A stretch of DNA of 6,185 nt from M55B157 sp040265115 (GTDB taxonomy: Bacteria; Actinomycetota; Actinomycetes; S36-B12). Position 1 is the first letter of the stretch; every line of letters starts with the position of its first letter. The stretch lies in assembly GCA_040265115.1 (NCBI GenBank), contig JBDQGZ010000118.1, positions 1-6,185 on the forward strand, given 5' to 3'. The translations under genes and the position numbers were made by a program. The notes beneath the pieces were generated by a model. That model ran no database searches and was not told the origin of the DNA. It was given only the letters and a program-made list of their open reading frames with translations. Positions 1 to 6,122 of this stretch are shown piece after piece.

Positions 1-1027
1 CCTTGGGACCGACGAGATCGATCATTCCTGGCTGATGCCACTCCGGGGCGCACGGCATTCCGATCACGTTGACTCGCTGTCCGTACGCCAGAGTCTCCGT
101 CGTGATGGGAGCGGCAGTTTCCAAGTCGAGCAGGCAAATCAGATCCGGTGTGGTCACCACTGGCTTGCCATCCTCGAATGCCAGGAGCAATTCGTTCTGG
201 ATCTCGATGCGCATGGTGCGCGTCGGGTCATCAAGATGCTCGATGACAACAGTGCCTCGCGCGAACCCTTCTGTGGTCCGCCGGTCGATGTCGATGATCT
301 TGCCGGTGAAGAAGACCTCGGCCTCTGCGAACTCCAGGAACTCCTCGAAGGCGCCCTCCTCGCCTCTTTGGACTGCTGCGAGCCGCCTCCCCAGATCGAC
401 GCAATAGCTCATCGACCCCTGGATACCGTGTTGGTGGATCTGACCTGCGGTCATGGGGTAGCAGGAGATCGCATTCGCCATGCCCAACTGCATCACCGCA
501 GTTCGTGCCAAAGTCTCAGCGACCGGATTAGAGATCGTCTCGAAGACGACGAGATTCCCCTTCTCATCGGCCACCGACATTGGTGAGGCCGGGATTCCCG
601 CGAGAGTGAAGACCGTCATTTCGATCTGCGGGAATGCCCGGCGCATCGAGTCTGCGTCGATGACCGGAAGCCCAAGCTCGGCGGCGGTCGCCAGCGGGAT
701 CAGAGTGTTCATCCCCCCTACTTCGATCGGCATGAGTGCGATCGGGTCCTTGCCGAGATACGAGGCCATCGCCCGCACGCCGGTCACGAATTCCGTGCCT
801 GCGGGCACCTTCTCCACGATGACAGTGGGCGCCCCGATGACCGCCGTCGTGAGAACCAAGCCATCTGGATCGAGTTCCCCGGGCTCAACGATCTGGACCG
901 AACCAAAGTCCTCCATCGCCTGGCGCACCATCAATCGGGCGATATACGGATCACCTCCGCCACCGGTGCCGAGCAGTGTGGCTCCCAGCACCATGTCATC
1001 GAGGTCGTCCAGGGTCAGTTCACGCAT
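1..1027 (-). CDS. DUF917 / S-methyl-thiohydantoin desulfurase family protein, 3' end cut by window edge
   Basis: I translated this by hand from an ATG at 1027; 342 codons are open to the left edge. The N-terminus carries the family's glycine-rich stretch LGTGGGGDP (residues 19-27). It is followed by PIEVGGMN (about 100-107), DADSMRRAFPQ (124-134) and a C-terminal part ending in W-H-Q-P-G-M-I-D-L-V-G-P-K. In relatives this point is about 10-20 residues from the end, so the gene is nearly complete. A GGAGGG box (1036-1041) ends 8 nt before the ATG and fixes the start. There is no signal peptide or membrane segment, so it is probably cytoplasmic. The family was long called DUF917. Its two halves are now named after S-methyl-thiohydantoin desulfurase, and members often sit near hydantoinase/oxoprolinase genes. 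None is visible here, though one could lie beyond the left edge. Family membership is secure; the substrate is not. Confidence 0.9.
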   Translation of the reverse strand, partial: MRELTLDDLDDMVLGATLLGTGGGGDPYIARLMVRQAMEDFGSVQIVEPGELDPDGLVLTTAVIGAPTVIVEKVPAGTEFVTGVRAMASYLGKDPIALMPIEVGGMNTLIPLATAAELGLPVIDADSMRRAFPQIEMTVFTLAGIPASPMSVADEKGNLVVFETISNPVAETLARTAVMQLGMANAISCYPMTAGQIHQHGIQGSMSYCVDLGRRLAAVQRGEEGAFEEFLEFAEAEVFFTGKIIDIDRRTTEGFARGTVVIEHLDDPTRTMRIEIQNELLLAFEDGKPVVTTPDLICLLDLETAAPITTETLAYGQRVNVIGMPCAPEWHQPGMIDLVGPK

Positions 1028-1035
1028 GGGGGCAT

Positions 1036-1041
1036 CCCTCC
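1036..1041 (-). promoter_or_regulatory. Shine-Dalgarno site of the DUF917 gene
   Basis: The minus strand reads GGAGGG, then 8 nt, then ATG. This selects the ATG at 1027. An overlapping ATG at 1033-1035 is out of frame and too close to the box. Confidence 0.75.
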
Positions 1042-1084
1042 ATCGGGGTTGCGGGCCTCAGTTATTTCAGGGCGACCCGAGACT

Positions 1085-1097
1085 AGGGAATCTCCCT
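1085..1097. repeat. Short inverted repeat upstream of the DUF917 gene
   Basis: AGGGA-ATC-TCCCT is a perfect 5-3-5 inverted repeat centred 25 bp from the TGGGCG palindrome. Its half-site differs from the other two, so it may be unrelated. It lies about 64 bp upstream of the DUF917 start codon. Confidence 0.35.
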
Positions 1098-1108
1098 GCT
1101 CGTGACGA

Positions 1109-1154
1109 TGGGCGGATCGCCCAATTCAACATTTCTGGCTAGGCGCTCCGCCTA
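1109..1154. promoter_or_regulatory. Pair of 15-bp perfect inverted repeats, possible operator
   Basis: TGGGCG-GAT-CGCCCA at 1109-1123 and TAGGCG-CTC-CGCCTA at 1140-1154 are both perfect 6-3-6 palindromes. They share the half-site T(G/A)GGCG, and their centres are 31 bp apart, close to three helical turns. They lie 89 and 120 bp upstream of the DUF917 start. Same-phase paired half-sites suggest a dimeric regulator's operators. Alternatively they are small RNA hairpins in the protease 3' tail or the DUF917 leader. The function is inferred; the repeats themselves are directly visible. Confidence 0.4.
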
Positions 1155-1258
1155 CCCTCAGATGGACGGTGGGGACACCTCGTTACACAATCATCAGCCC
1201 AGCTCACGCAGTGTCGGATTCGGGAATCTGACCTGGATGGTCGACCCGTCCTTGAGGT

Positions 1259-4200
1259 TTAGCGGGCAGGGATGCGGACCGCGGTCGAGCGGATCATGTC
1301 GCCCATGAAGTACACGTAGAACTTCTTGTTCGTCCGCCGTTGCCAGGTGAAGGTGCCGTCCTCTGCGATGACCCGCCTGGCGAGCCCGGGGACGTAGGAG
1401 GTCATCCCGGGGAATTTGTACATCGGGAACACCGTCTGCCCCACGATCCCGGTCGACTCGCCGACCACCCGGACGAACCTCCCATCCCGCGATCCGGTGA
1501 TGAGCAGGCTCGGCAGGATCACCGGCTCGGGCTCTTGGACCCGCACACCGACGTTGACGATGCGCTGGGCGCCCTGCGGCGAGGTGCCGACGATCTGGAC
1601 GACATAGTCCCCACCCAGGGTCGCGGCCGGTGTCACAACGAACTCAGCGAACAGGCCGTCCGCGTCAGCGAAGCCGCGACCGAGTTCCACCGGCCCGACG
1701 ATGTCCTCTGACGGCATGAGGTGGTCCGGAGCTTGCCTGGCGTTCGCCTCCTCGACGGGGACGAGGTATTGCGCTACCTCAGAACCCGGGAGGTAGCGCG
1801 TCCCCTGGGTCACGAAGCCGAGGTAGGGCTCGAGCACGAGCGCGCCGTCTTCATCGAGCAGGAGCGGCTCGCCATCGGGACCGAAGCTCTCCATGAGCAC
1901 GTTGAAGTTAGGGCCGGCAATATCCAAACCGCGACCGGACTCGATCGGAGCGACGCGCAAGTCGACCGGCTGCCCACCCTCGAGGGCTTGCCCCGACCCG
2001 GGTGCCACCGGCTGGGTGATCGGTGCCGGCTCCGGGGCGATCGGCTCCGGGACAGGTTCGGGTTCGGGCTCAGGTTCTGGCGCCGGTGCCGGCGGAGGAG
2101 GTGGAGGCGCGGGTGCCGGCGGCGGAGCAACAGGGGGAGGCGCCGGTGCCACAGGCGTCAGGGTGATCGATGTGGACGGGCCGGTGCCGACCGAGTTGAC
2201 CGCGCGCACCTCAATGGTCGCGGGGGTGCCATTCGTCAGGCTGGAGATGGTGACCGATGTGTTCGCCGTGGTCGACCACGCCCCGCCGTTCGCGCGGTAC
2301 TGGTAGCCACTGATCGCCGCGCCACCATTGTCGAACGGCGCACTCCAACTCACCGTGACTGATCCATCACCCGCTGATCCACCCAGCGATGTCACCGCGC
2401 CCGGAACAACAGGGATACGCGCTGTGGTCGTGGCCGTCTCGCCCGGTCCGCTGAGGTTCCGACCGGTGACATTGATCGTGACGACCGCACCGGCGGGAAC
2501 GTCCATGACCGTGTAGGAGGTGTTCGTCGTCGAGTCATCCTTCGACGCGACCGTCACCCCATCAGCGACTGCGGTGTAGGAGATCTCGTAGTAGTCCAGG
2601 GTCGAGCCGGTGCGCGTGATCGGATCCCAGGTGGCGATGATCGTCGAATCATCCACCGCTGTGGCGGACAGGGTTGTCGGCGCCAACGGCGTGGAACGCA
2701 AGGCCGCGGAGAAGTACTTACCCGCCGCGATCACCTCGACATCCGCCAGTGCGTTGGCAGGAACAGTCGCACGGCCGAAGTCAGCCATTCCCCAGGCGTA
2801 GACGCGTCCATCCTTGATCGCGAGAGCGTGCAGTGACGACATCGAGATCGCCGAAACCCCACTGCTGAGTTCGGCCGGAACAGTATTGATTCCGGTGCCG
2901 GCATCGCCCCAGGCGAGGACCTGGCCGCTGTCGGTCAACACCATGGAGTTCGTCATGCCGGCGGCAATCGCTGTGACATTGAGTGCGGCGATGTCGTCCG
3001 GCACAGTCGATTGGCCGTATGTGTCATTACCCCACGCGACCACGTTGCCATCCTTCAACGCCAGCGTGTGATAGATCCCGGCAGCGATCGCGGAGTAGCC
3101 GACGCTGTCATCGGGAAGATCCAGCTGCCCGTATGAGCCGTCACCCCACGCATAGATCTGGCCATCCTTCAGCGCGACCGAATGCGATTCACCGGCGCTG
3201 ATCGCGGACACCCCGCTGAGAAGGGCATCAGGGACCGTGGATTGCCCATCGTCATTGGCTCCCCAGGCAACAACGCCACCACCGACGAGAGCCAGGGAGT
3301 GATTGCCCCCCGCTTCTACTGCTGTCGCGCCCGCCTGTGCACCGGCGGGAACACTCGACTGCCCCGCCGTGTTGTCACCCGTCGCGATCACGCCACCGGC
3401 CGTAGTAATGCCCAGCAGGTGGGAGTAGCCCGCACTCAAGGCGACGACCCCGGAGGTGAACGCCTCCGGCACCGCGCTTGGTTCGCCGAACATGATGGTC
3501 GTGCCGGGATCGGGTAGGACGATCACGGCTGGATCAGGAGTGATTCCAGCCGACGGTGCCGACGCGGCAGAGGATCCGAAGTCGTTGCGGGCGGTCACCG
3601 TCACGGTGTATTCCGTGCCCCCGGTCAACCCGGTGATGGTGCATGACGTTCCTGCGTCCGAGCAGGCCCGCGTCCCTGGCGTCGCGCGGGCGATGAACCA
3701 CGTCGATGGCGCACCCACATCGGCTCCGGGTGTCCATGTCACCGTGACCTCACCGGCGCCTGCGGTGACAGACGTGATCGTCGGAGTGTTCGGTAATGCC
3801 CCGGGCATGACCGAGGCAGAAGCCGCTGACGCATTGGAGGTGCCGGCGCTGGTTGTTGCCGTGACCGTGAAGGTGTAGTTCCGCCAGTTGGTCAGCCCGG
3901 TGATCGTGCACGATGTCGACGGTGGTGCGCCAGTGACCGTGCAGGAATCATCCGTCGTAACCGAAGTCGCGGTGTAGGACGCGATAGTGGCACCGCCGTC
4001 ATAAACCGGTGGGGACCACGACACCGTCGCCTGACCGTCCCCGGCAACAGTGCTCACGCTCGTCGGAGCGCCCGGTAGCACCGGCGCATCAATGCCGATG
4101 AACAGTAGCTTCTTGGCGTCAGCAGGGCTGGCCGGATAGAAATCGACGGGAGTCGCGTCCGCCGACATCGCCCCCCACACCTGGTCAGGTGTGTGACTGG

Positions 4201-5302
4201 GATACGTCTGCAAGATCCGCGCTGCGACACCAGCGACGTGTGGCGAGGCCATCGAGGTGCCGCTCAGGGTCGCCGTCGCAGTTGTCGAGGTGTACCACGC
4301 GGAGGTGATCGCTGAGCCCGGCGCATAGATGTCGGTGCATGCGCCGTAGTTGGAGTAGCTCGCATCGTCGTCGGAACTGGTCGAGGCATTGACCGTGATC
4401 GCCGAAGGAGCGCGGGCCGGGCTGGAGAAGCAGGCGTCGGTCGCGCTATTCCCCGAGGCGACGACGACGGTGATTCCCGCATCTGTCAATGCCTTCACCG
4501 CGTTATCGATCGTGACTGAGATTCCTCCACCGAGGCTCATGTTCACCACGGCGGGACCACCGGGGTGGTTGTTGCGCACCCAATTCATTCCGGACACGAC
4601 GGTGGATGATGTGCCGGACCCCTCACAATCGAGGACTCGCACCGGGACGACCGTGGCGTCCTTGGCGACTCCATATGTCGTTCCGGCGACGGTACCCGCG
4701 ACGTGTGTGCCGTGACCGTCGCAGTCCTCGGTGCCTCTCCCATCGGTGATGGAGCTGTAGCCGGGGGCCATTCGTCCCGTGAATTCGGTGTGGGTCGACA
4801 ACACACCGGTGTCAACGATATAGACCCGCACACCGTCGCCCGTGGTCGTGTATTCATACCTTCCGTTCAGCGGCAAAGCGCGCTGGTCGATCCGATCCAG
4901 GCCCCAGGTCGCCGACGTCTGCACCGCATCCGGGGACACCAGATCCTCAGCGAGTTCGACCGAGATGCTGACTGGCAGGTCCGGCTCGGCGAAGAGCACC
5001 TCGGGGGAGTTGCGCAGGTCGTCCGCGATCCGATCCGCCTCGGCCTCGGTCACCGCTTCCGACAGCTCCAGGGTCCGGAACCCGAAGCCAATCCACTTTC
5101 CGGCCTGAAGGTCAGCATCGGTGTACTCCTCCGCCGCAACATCATCGACCGACGTCCAGGCCTTCACCTTCGGGGCGTAGGCCACGATGAGCCGCTCGAT
5201 GGTCGGATTTCCGCCCGGAGCAGCAGCCGCCGGGACAGCAGGCAGGACTGCGGCGGTCATCGCGACGATGACCGCCGACATCAGACCACGCTTGACCCAC
5301 AC
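1259..5302 (-). CDS. Secreted subtilisin-like S8 protease with Fn3 domains and RCC1-type propeller (1347 aa)
   Basis: This is an exported serine endopeptidase of the proteinase K/aqualysin branch of family S8. The start is GTG (5300-5302), with GGAGGG 8 nt upstream. Residues 1-28 form a signal peptide (K4/R5, hydrophobic core, AAAA-P). Residues about 35-125 are an I9-like propeptide ending VLFAEPDLPV. The catalytic domain spans about 131-400, opening with WGLDRIDQRALPL as in aqualysin I. Asp164 (YIVDTG), His197 (DGHGTHVAG), oxyanion Asn285 (VASGN) and Ser350 (GTSMASPHVAG) are all present, so the enzyme should be active. Further domains are Fn3 (409-500), Fn3 (504-590), RCC1-like propeller (601-870), Fn3 (873-967), Fn3 (968-1051), Pro/Glu linker (1052-1105) and two surface modules (1106-1256, 1264-1347). 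There is no LPXTG motif or C-terminal membrane helix. It is far longer than a typical S8 protease, owing to the appended modules. The protein substrate is unknown. Confidence 0.95.
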   Translation of the reverse strand: MWVKRGLMSAVIVAMTAAVLPAVPAAAAPGGNPTIERLIVAYAPKVKAWTSVDDVAAEEYTDADLQAGKWIGFGFRTLELSEAVTEAEADRIADDLRNSPEVLFAEPDLPVSISVELAEDLVSPDAVQTSATWGLDRIDQRALPLNGRYEYTTTGDGVRVYIVDTGVLSTHTEFTGRMAPGYSSITDGRGTEDCDGHGTHVAGTVAGTTYGVAKDATVVPVRVLDCEGSGTSSTVVSGMNWVRNNHPGGPAVVNMSLGGGISVTIDNAVKALTDAGITVVVASGNSATDACFSSPARAPSAITVNASTSSDDDASYSNYGACTDIYAPGSAITSAWYTSTTATATLSGTSMASPHVAGVAARILQTYPSHTPDQVWGAMSADATPVDFYPASPADAKKLLFIGIDAPVLPGAPTSVSTVAGDGQATVSWSPPVYDGGATIASYTATSVTTDDSCTVTGAPPSTSCTITGLTNWRNYTFTVTATTSAGTSNASAASASVMPGALPNTPTITSVTAGAGEVTVTWTPGADVGAPSTWFIARATPGTRACSDAGTSCTITGLTGGTEYTVTVTARNDFGSSAASAPSAGITPDPAVIVLPDPGTTIMFGEPSAVPEAFTSGVVALSAGYSHLLGITTAGGVIATGDNTAGQSSVPAGAQAGATAVEAGGNHSLALVGGGVVAWGANDDGQSTVPDALLSGVSAISAGESHSVALKDGQIYAWGDGSYGQLDLPDDSVGYSAIAAGIYHTLALKDGNVVAWGNDTYGQSTVPDDIAALNVTAIAAGMTNSMVLTDSGQVLAWGDAGTGINTVPAELSSGVSAISMSSLHALAIKDGRVYAWGMADFGRATVPANALADVEVIAAGKYFSAALRSTPLAPTTLSATAVDDSTIIATWDPITRTGSTLDYYEISYTAVADGVTVASKDDSTTNTSYTVMDVPAGAVVTINVTGRNLSGPGETATTTARIPVVPGAVTSLGGSAGDGSVTVSWSAPFDNGGAAISGYQYRANGGAWSTTANTSVTISSLTNGTPATIEVRAVNSVGTGPSTSITLTPVAPAPPPVAPPPAPAPPPPPPAPAPEPEPEPEPVPEPIAPEPAPITQPVAPGSGQALEGGQPVDLRVAPIESGRGLDIAGPNFNVLMESFGPDGEPLLLDEDGALVLEPYLGFVTQGTRYLPGSEVAQYLVPVEEANARQAPDHLMPSEDIVGPVELGRGFADADGLFAEFVVTPAATLGGDYVVQIVGTSPQGAQRIVNVGVRVQEPEPVILPSLLITGSRDGRFVRVVGESTGIVGQTVFPMYKFPGMTSYVPGLARRVIAEDGTFTWQRRTNKKFYVYFMGDMIRSTAVRIPAR
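1262..1987 (-). other. C-terminal surface modules of the protease
   Basis: Residues 1106-1256 (GGQPVDLRVAP, SFGPDGEPLLLDEDGALVLE, then LPGSEV and GDYVVQIVGTSPQGAQR) match a beta-rich module I recall from actinobacterial surface proteins. Residues 1264-1347 form a second, Ig-like module ending with DGTFTWQRRTNKKFYVYF and RSTAVRIPAR. No sorting signal or hydrophobic tail follows. The protein is therefore either released or held by these modules non-covalently. The assignment rests on remembered wording, not a search. Confidence 0.5.
1988..2149 (-). repeat. Pro/Ala/Glu-rich low-complexity linker in the protease
   Basis: Residues 1052-1105 change from APPPV/PPPPP runs to EPEPEPEP and then PEPIAPEPAP. 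This is an extended, unstructured spacer typical of secreted actinobacterial proteins and often cell-wall-spanning. The DNA is a short-period purine/pyrimidine-biased tract, prone to length variation and misassembly. It also generates a spurious Gly/Ser-rich reading frame on the opposite strand. Confidence 0.85.
2150..2686 (-). other. Second pair of Fn3 domains of the protease
   Basis: Residues 873-967 and 968-1051 are two further Fn3 domains, both without cysteines. The last (SAGDGSVTVSWSAPFDNGGA) closely resembles the first Fn3 domain of the protein (VAGDGQATVSWSPPVYDGGA). This suggests module duplication or shuffling. The pair separates the propeller from the Pro/Glu linker. Confidence 0.75.
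2693..3502 (-). repeat. RCC1-like repeats: probable seven-bladed beta-propeller
   Basis: Residues 601-870 hold tandem repeats with the pattern 'AISAG..HS.AL.DG' followed by 'VYAWG....GQ..VP'. The AG-position markers fall at residues 625, 665, 704, 742, 782, 822 (degenerate, MS) and 861, a period of 38-40 residues (about 117 bp). This is shorter than classical RCC1 (50-60). Six repeats are complete. The seventh is split: its second half (TTIMFGEPSAVPEAF) opens the region and its first half (VEVIAAGKYFSAAL) closes it. That fits velcro closure of a seven-blade ring. The likely role is protein or ligand binding; the partner is unknown. Confidence 0.75.
3533..4078 (-). other. First pair of Fn3 domains of the protease
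   Basis: Residues 409-500 and 504-590 are two fibronectin type III domains. They show the A/G-x-VTVSW B-strand motif, the L-T-x-x-x-x-Y-T-F/V-T-V core and a trailing 'TSAGTSN'-type turn. Each has a close cysteine pair (C454/C465 and C547/C554) before the CTITGLT strand. That is a common actinobacterial Fn3 variant and probably forms a local disulfide. Confidence 0.8.
4103..4906 (-). other. S8 catalytic domain with complete triad and two aqualysin-type disulfides
   Basis: This covers residues 133-400 of the protease. The Asp164/His197/Ser350 triad and Asn285 are in the standard order. The four cysteines here are C194, C226, C291 and C322. Their spacings of 32 and 31 residues match the two disulfides of aqualysin I (C67-C99 and C163-C194, recalled from the literature). 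Both bonds are therefore inferred to be conserved. Confidence 0.85.
5219..5302 (-). other. Signal peptide of the protease
   Basis: Residues 1-28 have the charged start K4/R5, a hydrophobic core (LMSAVIVAMTAAVLPAV) and an alanine-rich cleavage region before P29. This is a Sec-type signal with no lipobox cysteine and no twin arginine. Met8 is an alternative start but has no ribosome site and would remove the positive charges. Confidence 0.85.
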
Positions 5303-5310
5303 GAGCAGAC

Positions 5311-5316
5311 CCCTCC
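5311..5316 (-). promoter_or_regulatory. Shine-Dalgarno site of the protease gene
   Basis: The minus strand reads GGAGGG, then 8 nt, then GTG. This supports the GTG at 5300-5302 over the in-frame ATG seven codons downstream. Confidence 0.75.
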
Positions 5317-5334
5317 GACTAGCCCCGTGCGCCT

Positions 5335-5364
5335 ATTCTCCTCACGGACGGGGTCCGTTGCCCA
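5335..5364 (-). promoter_or_regulatory. Weak candidate promoter of the protease gene
   Basis: On the minus strand, TGGGCA (5359-5364) and GAGAAT (5335-5340) are 18 bp apart. Each matches four of six positions of the sigma-70-type -35 and -10 consensus. The spacer contains the perfect palindrome 5344-5358, a classic place for a repressor. The match is weak and other promoters are possible. Confidence 0.2.
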
Positions 5365-5399
5365 GCGGATCCGCTTCCATGGGGGGATAGCCCCCCGTG
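5344..5399. repeat. Three consecutive palindromes in the divergent intergenic region
   Basis: ACGGAC-GGG-GTCCGT (5344-5358) is a perfect 6-3-6 repeat. AGCGGATCCGCT (5364-5375) is a perfect 12-bp palindrome. At 5378-5399, CATGGGGGG pairs with CCCCCCGTG around the loop ATAG (nine pairs, one of them G-U). Their centres are spaced about 19 bp apart. They lie between the divergent protease and enoyl-CoA hydratase/isomerase genes, so they could be operators for one or both. The G6/C6 hairpin could also fold in the leader of the rightward transcript. Confidence 0.45.
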
Positions 5400-5439
5400 A
5401 GGAAGGTGTTCGGCTCCGCTACGGTCGCCATAGACGACG

Positions 5440-5445
5440 AAAGGA
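5440..5445 (+). promoter_or_regulatory. Shine-Dalgarno site of the enoyl-CoA hydratase/isomerase gene
   Basis: AAAGGA ends 8 nt before the ATG at 5454. This is the same spacing as in the other two genes. It decides against the GTG 57 bp upstream, which lies inside the G6/C6 hairpin. Confidence 0.7.
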
Positions 5446-5453
5446 CCCTTCTC

Positions 5454-6122
5454 ATGGCCCCCTCCCTGACCACCGATGGCTCGGTGTGGACGTTGAACAT
5501 CGGCGACGATGAGAACCGGTTCTCCCCCGACTGGCTGACCGGCATGGAGGAGGCTCTCGCAGCGGTTCGGGCCAGCGAGGAGCCCCTCGCGCTCGTCATT
5601 ACGGGCACGGGCAAGTTCTTCTCCAACGGCCTCGACCTCGACTGGGTGATGGCGAACGCCGACCAGTGGCCGACCTATGTGGCCCGCGTGCAGGCGCTGT
5701 TCACCAACGTGCTGACCCTTCCGGTTCCCACGGTGTGTGCGATCAACGGCCACTGCTTCGCGGCCGGCGCCATGATCGCCCTGGCCTGCGACTACCGCGT
5801 GATGCGGACCGAGCGCGGCTTCTTCTGCCTTCCCGAGGTCGACATCAAGATTCCTTTCTCCCCGGGCATGGCCGCGCTCATCCAGTCGAAGTTGACCCCG
5901 CGCACCGCCTTCGATTCGATGGCGACAGGCCGCCGCTATGACGCCGAGGCTGCCCAGGCCGCCGGCATCGTCGACGTGATCTGCGACATCGAGGAACTCC
6001 CTGACGTCGCGGCGGCTCAGGTCAGGGAACTCGCAGGCAAGGACCGTGGCACCCTCGGTTCGATCAAGTCGACGATGTATGCGGGCGTAGTCGCAGCATT
6101 GGCTGAACCAATTGCCCTCTGA
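5454..6122 (+). CDS. Enoyl-CoA hydratase/isomerase (crotonase-fold) family protein, 222 aa
   Basis: This is a cytoplasmic acyl-CoA enzyme of the crotonase superfamily. The oxyanion-hole loops are visible as FSNGLDL (56-62) and INGHCFAAGAMIALACDYRVM (97-117), followed by GFFCLPEVDIKIPFSPGM (122-139). Aligning by motif, Glu128 (LPEV) matches the Glu164 position of rat enoyl-CoA hydratase. The Glu144 position is Met107. Keeping only this single glutamate is the pattern of delta3,delta2-enoyl-CoA isomerases. The FSNGLDL wording also resembles short plant-type isomerases, so isomerase is my preferred reading over hydratase. At 222 residues it is shorter than typical crotonases (about 255-260), with a trimmed C-terminal part. 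The ATG start is supported by AAAGGA 8 nt upstream. It is divergent from the protease with no visible partner gene. The 63 bases after the stop show no clear terminator. Confidence 0.85.
   Translation: MAPSLTTDGSVWTLNIGDDENRFSPDWLTGMEEALAAVRASEEPLALVITGTGKFFSNGLDLDWVMANADQWPTYVARVQALFTNVLTLPVPTVCAINGHCFAAGAMIALACDYRVMRTERGFFCLPEVDIKIPFSPGMAALIQSKLTPRTAFDSMATGRRYDAEAAQAAGIVDVICDIEELPDVAAAQVRELAGKDRGTLGSIKSTMYAGVVAALAEPIAL

Larger units (their letters stand above)
1028..1258. other. Intergenic region between protease stop and DUF917 start
   Basis: These 231 bp hold no supported gene. They contain the leader and presumably the promoter of the DUF917 gene, plus the 3' end of the protease transcript. 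I see three perfect short inverted repeats (1085-1097, 1109-1123, 1140-1154). I found no stem followed by a U-run on the minus strand, so no intrinsic terminator for the protease is called. No -35/-10 pair was convincing either. The palindrome near 1239-1246 (GGTCGACC) sits just after the protease stop. Its flanking arms pair imperfectly on the transcribed strand (a C-A mismatch). Confidence 0.6.

Noticed and set aside
35..1142. Overlapping plus-strand frames in the left part of the window
   Set aside because: The minus strand encodes a continuous DUF917 protein with conserved motifs throughout, a good ribosome site and no stop.
1214..1247. Stem-loop candidates just after the protease stop as a terminator
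   Set aside because: On the transcribed strand the stems contain A-C or C-A mismatches and no U-tract follows, so an intrinsic terminator is not supported.
1102..1308. Small plus-strand frame (68 codons) spanning the intergenic gap into the protease 3' end
   Set aside because: It starts with GTG, has no clear ribosome site, covers the palindromes and ends antisense to the protease. No coding signal is seen.
1893..2306. Plus-strand frame encoding a Gly/Ser/Ala-rich repeat
   Set aside because: It is the complement of the Pro/Glu linker of the protease. The repetitive look is inherited from that low-complexity coding sequence.
1721..2362. Plus-strand open frame of 213 codons, Arg/Asp-rich
   Set aside because: It is antisense to the C-terminal part of the protease, with no domain and a composition typical of high-GC shadow frames.
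5397..5453. Upstream GTG start adding 19 residues to the enoyl-CoA hydratase/isomerase
   Set aside because: The GTG lies in the arm of the G6/C6 hairpin, and the extra residues do not resemble the family N-terminus. The ATG at 5454 has AAAGGA at good spacing.
4703..5512. Long plus-strand open frame opposite the protease N-terminus
   Set aside because: It is antisense to the signal peptide, propeptide and catalytic domain, whose family motifs are unmistakable. The frame is open only because of high GC, and its product is Arg/His-rich with no recognisable domain.
5319..5753. Minus-strand frame opposite the enoyl-CoA hydratase/isomerase 5' half
   Set aside because: It is a shadow of the crotonase gene and the divergent promoter region, with no motifs.
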